From the NCBI GenBank assembly GCA_963664675.2, contig CAXXLB010000009.1, forward strand, positions 682,001 through 746,000: 64,000 bases of DNA. Direction: 5' to 3'. Every line of letters begins with the position of its first letter. The first letter of the stretch is position 1. The DNA comes from JASGMR01 sp963664675. Its GTDB lineage: Bacteria; Thermotogota; Thermotogae; Petrotogales; Kosmotogaceae. The translations under genes were made by a program, and so were the position numbers. The notes below the pieces were generated by a model that was not told the DNA's origin, ran no database searches, and saw nothing but the letters and a program-made list of their open reading frames with translations. Shown in pieces: positions 30,448-38,778 of this stretch.

Positions 30448-32820
30448 GTGAGAGGAAGTACGGAAAGAACGAAAAAACTGAGGGAAATCAGCACCGGTAA
30501 AAAACCTTCTTTGAATCTGGAAAGAGCTTTAATAATGACTGATTTTTATAAAGACAACTTCGGAAAATATTCGGTTCCAGTTATGAGGGCACTCGCCCTG
30601 AAGGAAATACTGGATAAAAAATCCATCTCCATCGAAGACGGGGAACTGATTGTTGGAGAAAAGGGAGCGACAGCCCAGGAAGCCCCCACATATCCGGAAC
30701 TTTGCTGTCACACGATGGAGGATCTGGAAATATTGCAGAACCGGAAATACATCTCGTTCATAATAAGCGAAGAAGATATCCGGAAACACGAAAAAGAAAT
30801 CATACCCTTCTGGAAGGACAGGTCTATAAGGAAAAAAATACTGGATAACATGTCTGAAAAGTGGGAGGACTGCTATCACGCCGGAATCTTCACTGAATTC
30901 ATGGAACAGAGAGCTCCGGGTCACACAGTGGCGAATGATAAAATTTATAAGTACGGTTTCCTGGATCTGAAGGAAAAAATAAAAAATGAGTTGAACAAAA
31001 TAGATTCCTTAAACGACAGAGATTCATATTCAAAAAAAGAAGAACTGAAAGCCATGTGCATAGCATGTGACGCGATAATAAACTATTCAAAGAGGTACGT
31101 GAAGCTCGCTCTCAAAATGGCGGACAGAGAAACTGATGAAAAGAAGAAGGCCGATCTTCTCCTCATAGCAGAAAATTGCAAGGTCGTTCCGGCTCACAGA
31201 CCACAGACATTCTTGCAGGCACTGCAAATGTACTGGTTCGTTCATATAGGAGTGACGACCGAACTGAACACGTGGGATTCGTTCTCCCCGGGAAAGCTGG
31301 ATCAGTATCTATTCCCGTTTTACTGTGCCGAAAAAGAAAAGGGCGATATCGATTATGCGAAAGCCAGAGAATATCTCGAACTGCTGTGGATAAAATTCAA
31401 CAATCAGCCCGCTCCTCCGAAAGTCGGAATAACCATGAAAGAAAGCGCCACATACACCGATTTCGCGAACATAAATACGGGAGGGATAAATCCCTACACC
31501 GGAAATGACGGGGTGAACGAACTCTCCTATATTATTCTCGATGTCATGGATGAGATGAAACTCCTTCAGCCAAGTTCCAACGTTCAGATAAGCACCAAAA
31601 CTCCAAACAAATTCCTGGAGAGAGCCTGCGAAGTTGCGAGAAAAGGCTGGGGACAACCGGCTTTCTACAATACAGAAGAACTCATACAGGAACTCGTTGT
31701 GGCAGGAAAAGACATCGACGATGCGAGATTCGGTGGTTCGAGCGGATGCGTGGAAACGGGAGCCCACGGCAGAGAGGCCTATATCCTCACGGGATACTTC
31801 AACATACCGAAGATCCTGGAAATAACCCTGAATAACGGATTCGATCCGGTAAGCAAAAAGCAGCTCGGATTAAAAACCGGTTCCACAGAAGAACTCGAAA
31901 CGTATGAAAAATTGTACGATGCCTTCGAAAAACAGCTCAACTACTTTATAAATATAAAAATAGAAGGAAACAATACGATCGAAAGCATATACGCAAAGGA
32001 AATGCCCGGTCCGTTTCTGTCGCTGCTTATAGATGACTGCATCTCAAATGGAAGGGACTACAACGCGGGCGGATCAAAATACAACACGAGATACATTCAG
32101 GGTGTCGGAATCGGAACCATAACCGACAGTCTGGTCAGTTTGAAATACAACGTTTATGACAGAGGAATCTTCTCGCTTCGCGAAATCAAAGAAGCCATGG
32201 ATTGTAACTTTGAAAACATGGAGGGGATTAAAAACGCCCTTCTGAATAACACTCCAAAATATGGAAACGATGACGATTATGCGGATGATGTCATGAAAGA
32301 AGTATTCAAAACATTCTACAACGCCGTTTCAGACAGAGACACCGTTTGCGGAGGTAAATACAGAATAGATATGCTTCCGACGACCTGCCATGTTTATTTT
32401 GGTTCCGTGACGGGAGCCACTCCGAACGGAAGAAGCGCTTTCAAACCGCTGACCGACGGAATTTCACCCGAAAAGGGAGCGGATAAAAACGGTCCGACTT
32501 CTGTTCTGAAATCTGCATCAAAAATGGATCACGTAAAAACAGGCGGGACACTGCTGAACCAGAAATTCTCACCTGCGGTTTTGGAGGGAGAAACCGGCAT
32601 AAAGAATCTGTCAGCTCTCATAAGAGCCTATTTCAAACTCGGAGGCCATCACATACAGTTCAACGTTATAGATAAAAAAACACTCGTATCGGCGCAGAAG
32701 AATCCTGAGGATTACGAGGATCTGATCGTCAGAGTTGCAGGATACAGCGATCATTTCAACAACCTTGAAAGGGCCCTTCAGGATGAAATAATCGAGAGAA
32801 CGGAACAGACAGTGTTTTGA
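30448..32820 (+). CDS. hypD: trans-4-hydroxy-L-proline dehydratase (glycyl radical enzyme)
   Basis: A 790-residue glycyl-radical enzyme that matches HypD in length and key residues. Cys434 lies in GGSSGCVETG with Glu436 two residues on, and the radical Gly765 is in RVAGYSDHF near the C-terminus. The single Cys followed by Val-Glu separates it from pyruvate formate-lyase, which has two adjacent Cys. The N-terminus (GSTERTKKLREIS), ELIVGEKG and YPELCCHTMEDLE also agree with HypD as I remember the family. HypD removes water from trans-4-hydroxyproline to give pyrroline-5-carboxylate, which proC reduces to proline; proC is not in the window. The start is GTG behind AGGAGG. This gives the cell access to collagen-derived hydroxyproline. 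Confidence 0.9.
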   Translation: MRGSTERTKKLREISTGKKPSLNLERALIMTDFYKDNFGKYSVPVMRALALKEILDKKSISIEDGELIVGEKGATAQEAPTYPELCCHTMEDLEILQNRKYISFIISEEDIRKHEKEIIPFWKDRSIRKKILDNMSEKWEDCYHAGIFTEFMEQRAPGHTVANDKIYKYGFLDLKEKIKNELNKIDSLNDRDSYSKKEELKAMCIACDAIINYSKRYVKLALKMADRETDEKKKADLLLIAENCKVVPAHRPQTFLQALQMYWFVHIGVTTELNTWDSFSPGKLDQYLFPFYCAEKEKGDIDYAKAREYLELLWIKFNNQPAPPKVGITMKESATYTDFANINTGGINPYTGNDGVNELSYIILDVMDEMKLLQPSSNVQISTKTPNKFLERACEVARKGWGQPAFYNTEELIQELVVAGKDIDDARFGGSSGCVETGAHGREAYILTGYFNIPKILEITLNNGFDPVSKKQLGLKTGSTEELETYEKLYDAFEKQLNYFINIKIEGNNTIESIYAKEMPGPFLSLLIDDCISNGRDYNAGGSKYNTRYIQGVGIGTITDSLVSLKYNVYDRGIFSLREIKEAMDCNFENMEGIKNALLNNTPKYGNDDDYADDVMKEVFKTFYNAVSDRDTVCGGKYRIDMLPTTCHVYFGSVTGATPNGRSAFKPLTDGISPEKGADKNGPTSVLKSASKMDHVKTGGTLLNQKFSPAVLEGETGIKNLSALIRAYFKLGGHHIQFNVIDKKTLVSAQKNPEDYEDLIVRVAGYSDHFNNLERALQDEIIERTEQTVF

Positions 32821-32833
32821 ACGGCGCTGTCTG
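32806..32833. other. Hairpin across the hypD stop codon
   Basis: CAGACAG at 32806-32812 and CTGTCTG at 32827-32833 form a perfect 7-bp stem that includes the hypD stop codon in its loop. There is no T tract after it on either strand, so it may not be a terminator by itself. It could slow ribosomes or protect the 3' end. Confidence 0.35.
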
Positions 32834-32939
32834 AAATAGATTGCAAAGGGAAAAAATTAATCTTTGTGGACGTGAAAAAAATCTATTAACATATAAATTT
32901 ATGAAAATTCAGCGGTTCGGAATACCCGTACCGCTTCGA

Positions 32940-33146
32940 TTAACTGATTATGATTATATCTTTCATCTTATCGTAGTCATCGAACGTACTTTCATTTAAA
33001 ATCTGAGAATGTCTTACTTTATGTGTTGTGATTTTTATCAATTTGAAAGTAAAAAAAACGGTTGCAGTCAGGGCAATACAAGCGGATATGAATATAATTA
33101 TCGCAAAAAATCTTATATGTTTTTCAGAGAGTCTCTTTTTAACCAT
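32940..33146 (-). CDS. Small single-pass membrane protein
   Basis: A 68-residue protein of unknown family. ATG 33146 follows AGGAGG by five bases; an upstream frame extension lacks a site. A basic N-terminus (VKKRLSEKHIRF) precedes one strong hydrophobic helix (FAIIIFISACIALTATVFF), then a charged tail with KMKDIIIIS. By the positive-inside rule the tail would be outside. It is a lone minus-strand gene between hypD and the repeat-rich intergenic region, with a hairpin-like GCGGT/ACCGC pair just past its stop. I see no function. Confidence 0.6.
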   Translation of the reverse strand: MVKKRLSEKHIRFFAIIIFISACIALTATVFFTFKLIKITTHKVRHSQILNESTFDDYDKMKDIIIIS

Positions 33147-33718
33147 AGTTTCCTCCTCTATCTCACATATAAAATTATATACCCAATAGCTCGTTAATAA
33201 AAAAAATTTCATAAAACATTGAGAAAAAAATCAGAAAACCATCGAAAAAAGATATTATGGTTTTTTAAACTACTGCTTTAACCAAAAAGTTTAATGAAAA
33301 GCATCATAGATAGCAGAGAACTGGCAAATAGAGAACAGGCTGAAAGGGTTCAAGAGCAGAAAGGTCCTTTTTAGGCTATTATCTATTCACTACTTCTCTA
33401 TTATCTCCTTACAACTGCTTGGCTTCGTTCACCAATCGCTCAGCTATCGCTCAACTGTTTTTCTGTTTTTTCGCTATTATCTGATTCTCTACTCTCCGTT
33501 CTCTTTTTCCCGACCACTTCTCAATTGTTTTATTATCGTTAAACTACTGCTTCCCTTTCGCATAAAAGCTGAAGGGCCTAAAAGCGAGAAAGCAAAAAGA
33601 TCAAAATACAAAAATGTGGAAAAGCCTAAAAGATGAAAAACAACTTTGTTCTGCTTTTATTCTCTGTTCTCTGCTTCTCTATTATCTTATGGGTCCCTTA
33701 TACACCCTGCACCCTCTT
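33147..33718. other. Repeat-rich non-coding region
   Basis: This stretch holds no supported gene. It contains purine-rich text with repeated AGAGAAC-type words (for example 33317-33339, which recurs exactly at 51900-51922), pyrimidine-rich words such as TTCTCTATTATCT, and a module at 33468-33493 that recurs with one mismatch at 52598-52623. Shorter runs of the 11-bp unit lie at 33409-33459 and 33519-33551. The composition and word sharing mark it as the left part of a dispersed non-coding repeat family. Confidence 0.7.
33409..33551 (+). repeat. Two short runs of the 11-bp phased repeat
   Basis: Units such as TTACAACTGCT, CACCAATCGCT and CAGCTATCGCT (33409-33459, one unit of 10 bases) and TCTCAATTGTT, TTATTATCGTT and AAACTACTGCT (33519-33551) follow the same consensus NNNCNAYYGYT as the longer array at 33719. 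Between the two runs is the TTTTCGCT module shared with the second locus. Confidence 0.8.
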
Positions 33719-33861
33719 TTCTTACGGTTTTCCAATTGTTTTGCAACTGTTCAGCTATGGTTCGTCAATTGTTAGTCCATTGTTTAACAATCGCTTTTCT
33801 ACCGCTTCCCCATCGTTCGGCTATCGTTTTTCCATTGTTCAACTATCGTTTTACGATCGTT
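33719..33861 (+). repeat. Array of thirteen degenerate 11-bp units
   Basis: Thirteen consecutive units of exactly 11 bases fit NNNCNAYYGYT, for example TTCCAATTGTT, CGTCAATTGTT, AGTCCATTGTT, CGGCTATCGTT and TTACGATCGTT. The first five bases are variable, while positions 6, 9 and 11 (A, G, T) are nearly fixed. As 11 is not a multiple of three, the pattern cannot be driven by a protein sequence. It ends about 70 bases before the next gene. The same units recur at 52122 and 52459. Confidence 0.9.
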
Positions 33862-33931
33862 GTATAAAATATGGTGAATGTATATTAAAATTAAACAGGG
33901 TTATGAAAAATACCTGAGAGGGATGTTGACT

Positions 33932-34627
33932 GTGAATAAAAGTTTTGATTCCGATGAATATCTGCAGAAGGTTACGGAGGCACTGGCGAAAGAGGCGGAT
34001 TCTGAAAATGCGAAGGAAATGAAGAGGTATATGAAAGATAACTTCGAATTTTTCGGAGTCAACGCCACATTGCGAAGAGAAGTGACACGGGAATTCATGC
34101 AGAGGAAGGAACGTCCTCCATATGATACGCTGGAAGTTATTGCAAAAAACCTGTGGTATTTTCCGGAGAGAGAATATCAGTATTTTGGAATGGAACTTTT
34201 AGAGAAATATAAAAATGAATTTGATGAAAATATTATCGATCTGTTTGAATATATTATAATCCACAAATCCTGGTGGGACACGGTGGACGAGATTTCTAAA
34301 AAGCTCGTCGGAAATTATTTCATACGTTTTCCTGGCAACAGGGATAAATCCATAGAAAAATGGGTGGAAAGTGGTAATATATGGCTTCAGAGAAATACTC
34401 TGCTGTTTCAGTTGAGATACAAGGAAAACACTGATGTAAAATTGCTCTTCAGTTTGATCGAGCAGCTCAAAGATATCGATGAATTTTTTATTCAAAAGGC
34501 TATCGGATGGGCGTTGCGTGAATACTCAAAAATCGGCCCTGAAATTATCGAAGGGTTCGTCGATGGTCACAAACTGTCCCCTTTGAGTTATAGAGAGGCC
34601 ATGAAAATCATAAAAAAAGACAAATGA
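33932..34627 (+). CDS. AlkD-like DNA alkylation repair protein
   Basis: A 231-residue HEAT-like-repeat protein of the DNA alkylation repair (AlkC/AlkD) family. The signature is WLQRNTLLFQLRYKENTD, followed by FFIQKAIGWALREYSK and a C-terminal LSPLSYREAMK. AlkD enzymes release alkylated bases without base flipping. I start at GTG 33932, nine bases after GAGAGGG; an ATG in frame further upstream at 33878 lies at the edge of the 11-bp repeat array. It is a single gene on the plus strand with the repeat region as its 5' flank, so the repeats could influence its promoter. Confidence 0.88.
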   Translation: MNKSFDSDEYLQKVTEALAKEADSENAKEMKRYMKDNFEFFGVNATLRREVTREFMQRKERPPYDTLEVIAKNLWYFPEREYQYFGMELLEKYKNEFDENIIDLFEYIIIHKSWWDTVDEISKKLVGNYFIRFPGNRDKSIEKWVESGNIWLQRNTLLFQLRYKENTDVKLLFSLIEQLKDIDEFFIQKAIGWALREYSKIGPEIIEGFVDGHKLSPLSYREAMKIIKKDK

Positions 34628-34840
34628 AGATTTGAAAAAAATCTTATGTGTGGATTAAAAAGACTCATTCTCCCAAAGCAGGAGAACTGTAAAATATTTC
34701 TCCATATATTAATTTAAATATTTTGTGACCTCATTCGCTTATGATAAAATCTACTATCCGGAGAATATACAGATTCATGTGAGGGATTTCCCTATAATAA
34801 ACAAGAAAAGGATTTTTAAAAACATTCAGGGGGGTATTAT

Positions 34841-35515
34841 ATGAGTTATTCTATCGACTTCGGCGGGATAAGTCTTGAGGATTATAAAAAGAGTATCCTG
34901 AATAAGAGTTTCATTCCCAGTCGTCAGATACTGAAGGATGAGGCCGATATTCATTTCAGTGCGTTTGAGAAGGCCGATATCAAAAATCTTGAAGAACTCT
35001 TTTCCATTATAAAAAACAAGAAAAAGAAAGCGGAACTGTTGAAAGATAAAAACATCTCGGAGGAATATCTCACGGTTTTGCTCCGTGAGTTGAACAGCAT
35101 AAAATCCAAACCTCTGAAATTGAGTGAGTTCGGCTGGATTTCAGGTGATACCCTCGATAAAATGGCAGGAGCGGGAATCAAAAACACACAAATTCTGTAT
35201 GAAAAACTCGGAAATGTCTCCGATAGAGAACTGTTTTTAAAAACCGTAGATGTGGATGAAGGGGAACTTCTTGAACTCTTAAAGCTCAGTGATCTGACGA
35301 GGATTCAATGGGTGAATTCGAATTTCGCGCGTGCGTTGCTGAAATCAGGGTTTGACACGGTTAAGAAAGTGGCAGATGCGGATTACGAGGATCTGTACAA
35401 TAAGGTGACAGAGAAAAATAAAGAACTGGAACTTTATAAGGGAAAAATCGGGTTGAATGATATGAAGTTGTGCGTTGAGGCCGCCAATATGATAGATGTG
35501 GAAATTGAAGTGTGA
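34841..35515 (+). CDS. Helix-hairpin-helix-like protein of unknown function (DUF4332-like)
   Basis: A 224-residue soluble protein. The C-terminal part (about 138-215) reads ELLKLSDLTRIQWVNSNFAR, ALLKSGFDTVKKVADADYED and resembles the DUF4332 helix-hairpin-helix-like domain. The middle also has a GWISGDTLDKMAGAGIKNTQ stretch of similar type, so there may be two related units. Such domains bind DNA or proteins, but no role is assigned. ATG 34841 follows GGGGGG by seven bases. It is transcribed alone, with a promoter presumably in the 210 bases after the AlkD-like gene. Confidence 0.7.
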   Translation: MSYSIDFGGISLEDYKKSILNKSFIPSRQILKDEADIHFSAFEKADIKNLEELFSIIKNKKKKAELLKDKNISEEYLTVLLRELNSIKSKPLKLSEFGWISGDTLDKMAGAGIKNTQILYEKLGNVSDRELFLKTVDVDEGELLELLKLSDLTRIQWVNSNFARALLKSGFDTVKKVADADYEDLYNKVTEKNKELELYKGKIGLNDMKLCVEAANMIDVEIEV

Positions 35516-35625
35516 TTTGAAAATGGTATATCATAATTGAAGTGAAGTGTGTGAACTATAAAATTTACAGAGATCGTGCGGAGAATTATGTTTTTTAATT
35601 CAAAAATTCATTTCGAATGGACTGA

Positions 35626-35985
35626 ATGATGATACGGGTGAATGACGAAGTATTGCTGGTATGTTGCGGAGCGTACTGTAAAACATGTCCCGTTTTTGCA
35701 GATAAACTGTGCAAGGGTTGTAAAGTTGGTTATGCCGATAATTCTCGTGATCTTTCAAGAGCGAGATGTAAAATTAAAATATGCTGCATCACCAAAAATT
35801 ATATCTCCTGCGCCGATTGCTCCGATTCGGATAACTGTGAATTAATAAATGCTTTCCATGGCAAAAAAGGCTATAAGTACAAAAAATACAGGGAAGCGGT
35901 GTCTTTCATTAAAAAATTCGGATATTCAAAATTCTTTTCAATTGCGAATAAATGGAAACGGCAATACGGAAAATACGAACAGTAA
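35626..35985 (+). CDS. Cysteine-rich DUF3795-like protein
   Basis: A 119-residue protein with the cysteine pattern of the DUF3795 group: CGAYCKTCPVFADKLCKGC near the start, then KIKICCITKN and CADCSDSDNC. The C-terminal 40 residues are basic and helical (KKYREAVSFIKKFGYSKFF). The cysteine clusters probably bind zinc or a metal. No enzymatic role is known to me. The start is one of two adjacent ATG-frame codons and has no strong ribosome site. A single gene in an intergenic-rich part of the window. Confidence 0.65.
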   Translation: MMIRVNDEVLLVCCGAYCKTCPVFADKLCKGCKVGYADNSRDLSRARCKIKICCITKNYISCADCSDSDNCELINAFHGKKGYKYKKYREAVSFIKKFGYSKFFSIANKWKRQYGKYEQ

Positions 35986-36134
35986 AAAATACCTCAGATC
36001 ATACGTATACAATTCCTCCACATTTTATTTTATATATCACAAGTCTGAAATTTTCTGAAGTTGCACCTCATCTCTGAACGCTGTATCATTATTATGACGT
36101 TTTAACGTTCTGACACTTTTGAAGGGAGAGATTC

Positions 36135-36986
36135 ATGAAAAAATTCCTGGTTTCCACGGCTACATTACCGATGGCGGTTGGTAAAAAATTTTATGATTAT
36201 GAAGGTATACCTGAGGCTTATGAAGAACTAGATGTTGATGGAGCAGAGCTGGTTTTCCTGCCCGAATGGAATAGTAAACACGCTCCTTTAACCCCCACAT
36301 CCGCGGACTGGAATATCACTCCAAAAATAAATGTTTCAGAACTGGTGAATTTATGCATCGATAATGAAATCCAGGCATACTCAGTGCACATAAATCGTGA
36401 TGTTGGAAACATGTTGTCGTCGTGGGAGAGAAAAGTTGTACTGGAAGGCCAGAACGTTTTAAAGAGTAACCTGTCGGGAACTTCAGACTTGGGGGTTAAG
36501 ATCGCTGTCTTTCACATGTGGAACACGTACGACGACCATATAGATTTAAAACTTCTGTTTAAGAGAATGTATGAAGTTTCCAGAGATTATAAGATCAACA
36601 TTGCTGTTGAAAATATCCCTCTGAGCGATAAAAATATGAATTCCACAAAAGCCTGGAAAATATTGAGTGATATCATGCCCGGAGAATACGGATTCACCCT
36701 GGATTTGAACTGGAGTTCCCTGTACAATAATTTTGAAGAACTGAAGAAATTTTTTGAAAGGATATTGAATGTGCACGTTCAGGGATTTCTCCTCATTGAA
36801 AACGGTGATTATTCTATCTCTCCAAGAGTGGGGAAACTCGATATGTTGAAAAGTCTAAATGAGTTGTGCAGTAGCGGATATGAGAATTATATCACTCTGG
36901 AAATGAACAAACCAAAAGGTCTGAACGATTTCAGGCAGGCAGTAAAAATGATCAAAGTAGCGAGCAGCCAATACCACCAAAAGTAA
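36135..36986 (+). CDS. Xylose isomerase-like TIM-barrel protein
   Basis: A 283-residue protein of the AP-endonuclease-2/xylose isomerase-like TIM-barrel family. It has alternating strand motifs ending in acidic and histidine residues: VDGAELVFLPEW, AYSVHINRDVG, KIAVFHMWNTYDDH, INIAVENIP, GFTLDLNW and VHVQGFLL, then ITLEMNKPKG. These positions usually hold metal ligands. Members are sugar-phosphate isomerases/epimerases or endonucleases, and the exact reaction is not clear. ATG 36135 follows AGGGAGAG. It is a single gene with no metabolic neighbours to help. Confidence 0.75.
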   Translation: MKKFLVSTATLPMAVGKKFYDYEGIPEAYEELDVDGAELVFLPEWNSKHAPLTPTSADWNITPKINVSELVNLCIDNEIQAYSVHINRDVGNMLSSWERKVVLEGQNVLKSNLSGTSDLGVKIAVFHMWNTYDDHIDLKLLFKRMYEVSRDYKINIAVENIPLSDKNMNSTKAWKILSDIMPGEYGFTLDLNWSSLYNNFEELKKFFERILNVHVQGFLLIENGDYSISPRVGKLDMLKSLNELCSSGYENYITLEMNKPKGLNDFRQAVKMIKVASSQYHQK

Positions 36987-37046
36987 AAATGCCGAAACTC
37001 CACACGAAAAATTAGTGTTGCCCATCTGCCGGTAAAAACGGGTCTT

Positions 37047-38093
37047 TCAATTTTCATTCATTATTTTTATTATCTCATCTCCATATTTTTCAGTTTTTAT
37101 CTTCCCGAATCCACTCACTTTTATCAGTTCTTCCTTCGTTTTGGGATACTTTTCAATCAAATCTTCCATTTGAGAATTGCTGAATATTATGTAAGCCTTT
37201 GTCTGCTCTTCTCTTGCTTTTTTCAATCTGAATTCCCTGAGCTTCTTTCTGAGGAGATCTTTGCCTGCGGGTTTCTCTTCTTCGATTCTGTATTCAGTTT
37301 TTTCCTCGTTGACGGTGTCTGAATAATCGTCGATCGCGATGCCATATTTTGCGATGTAATTTATCTTAACCGGTTTATGGTTCTGTATCAAAAATTCTGC
37401 TATATCAAACTGTATCTTTTCGAATACATCTACATCTTTATATTTTTTGCTGGCCATTTCCCGCTTCAGATACTCAGTGATTTGATCGTATCTGTATATC
37501 TGCCCGGAAATATTCCGTGGACATTTTCTTTTGTCGATTATCGTCCTTTCGTTGGCCAAAACAACGAGTGAAATCACCTGCGTCCTTCTGATGATTTTAT
37601 TTTTTACTAAAATATCTCTGAGTATGCTCGCGTGCCTTTGATTTTGAGAAATCGGACTGTATATCCCTTCAGTTTTATAAATTTTTCCGTATTTATTCTT
37701 AAGAACTCTTATGAAATCCCCATCCTGATTGATTACTATATTTCCGGATAATTGCTTTGTTTCAAGTATTAAAATGAATTTATTTGTGATAATGACGTAA
37801 TCCATCTGTGCAACATAATTGCCCTGTTCTATTCTGATATCATGCAATCCTATGAAGGGAATAAATGAATTTTTAAGTTCGAAATATACATTTTTTTCGC
37901 CCTTTATCCCAGCTTTGAGAAGCTGAATGTCTTTTCTTATTCTTTCCTTTTTTTCTCCTTCCTTAAGTTTTATCGATAATCTTTCCAGATCATCTATCTG
38001 ACTGTTTTCATCTGCGAATTCTTTGGCAAAAAAAGGGCCTTTGACCTTCTTTTTCTCGTAAAAAGCAAGCTTAAGGTTTTCAAGAAAACTCAT
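37047..38093 (-). CDS. NERD-domain nuclease-like protein with C-terminal HRDC domain
   Basis: A 348-residue protein. The NERD (nuclease-related) domain spans about 60-180: KAGIKGEKNVYFELKN, the acidic QMDYVIITNKFILILETKQL with Asp and Glu-x-Lys of the nuclease core, and QNQRHASILRDIL. A long charged middle follows, then an HRDC domain at about 290-345 (KAYIIFSNSQMEDLIEKYPK, KVSGFGKIKTEKYGD). HRDC domains bind nucleic acids and are usual in RecQ helicases. The combination suggests DNA processing. The N-terminus is charged, with no signal peptide. It is a single minus-strand gene. Confidence 0.83.
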   Translation of the reverse strand: MSFLENLKLAFYEKKKVKGPFFAKEFADENSQIDDLERLSIKLKEGEKKERIRKDIQLLKAGIKGEKNVYFELKNSFIPFIGLHDIRIEQGNYVAQMDYVIITNKFILILETKQLSGNIVINQDGDFIRVLKNKYGKIYKTEGIYSPISQNQRHASILRDILVKNKIIRRTQVISLVVLANERTIIDKRKCPRNISGQIYRYDQITEYLKREMASKKYKDVDVFEKIQFDIAEFLIQNHKPVKINYIAKYGIAIDDYSDTVNEEKTEYRIEEEKPAGKDLLRKKLREFRLKKAREEQTKAYIIFSNSQMEDLIEKYPKTKEELIKVSGFGKIKTEKYGDEIIKIMNEN

Positions 38094-38233
38094 TGATAAA
38101 TCTCTCCTCTTCTATTTTCACCAAACTCCAAACAAAAAAAGATAATAAATAAGAATAATTAACAAAATGATACCATACGAATTTAAAATTGAAATTGTAT
38201 ATTTAAAAAATAATATAAAAATACACGAGGTGT

Positions 38234-38520
38234 TTAAGAATATGAAGATGTTGTTATATTCATAAAAGGAATTAATTTTCTGGTGACTGAGTACCCGGGT
38301 ATCTTCAATAGGTATCCGTCTTCATAATAAACGATCCCAACTCCCACGTACACTGCTGAAGTTACTTCCTCTGAAATATGAAGTTCATTCACTGTGATAT
38401 CGCCCTCTTTCAACTCTATTACTGTTTCTTTATCGCGGCGTCTATCTGCGTTGCAGCACAAAAACCGATTGCGGCCATCATAATCATAGATAACAAAAAA
38501 ATCGCCACTCTTCTCTTCAT
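38234..38520 (-). pseudogene. Small secreted protein gene broken by a frameshift
   Basis: ATG 38520 behind AAGGTG starts a signal peptide (KRRVAIFLLSMIMMAAIGF followed by CAATQIDA), but this frame stops at TAA 38419-38421. The following frame, shifted by one base back, continues without stop from about 38461 to 38234 and reads ETVIELKEGDITVNELHI and later KIPGYSVTRKLIPFMN. Joining them near the sequence ATAAAGAAACAG gives a typical small exported protein of about 95 residues. So one base has been lost, or the base call is wrong. No function is recognised for the mature part. Confidence 0.6.
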
Positions 38521-38778
38521 AACTATCACCTTCTTTCTCATTGTATTCCTGCTATTAACGGCCGTATGATAGATTTTAAAGGAACTTTTTCGTTAAAATT
38601 TGTACGAAATATGGGAAATTATGGGAAAGCACCATGAGTTTTGTCACAGAGGTGAAGTACACCGAAAGTTCTGATGGTTTTCGAAGCGAAACGGTCGATG
38701 ATCGGTATCAACAGGTCTAAAAGATCGGAATTGTGTTGGATGATCCCCTATATTTCGATATTTTTAACGGATGATATA

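Noticed and set aside
30448..32820. Annotation as pyruvate formate-lyase
   Set aside because: The active-site region has one Cys followed by Val-Glu, not the adjacent Cys pair of pyruvate formate-lyase. Length and flanking motifs fit hydroxyproline dehydratase.
33719..33861. Possible CRISPR array
   Set aside because: The units are 11 bases, degenerate and without unique spacers or nearby cas genes.
33633..33917. Two overlapping plus-strand reading frames (94 and 73 codons) across the 11-bp array
   Set aside because: They lack ribosome sites, overlap in different frames and owe their openness to the 11-bp repeat, which has few stop codons in any frame. The repetitive residues follow from the DNA pattern.
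38419..38520. Programmed -1 frameshift in the small exported protein
   Set aside because: The overlap region has ATAAAGAAACAG but no classical slippery heptamer and no obvious stimulatory hairpin, so a simple indel is more likely.
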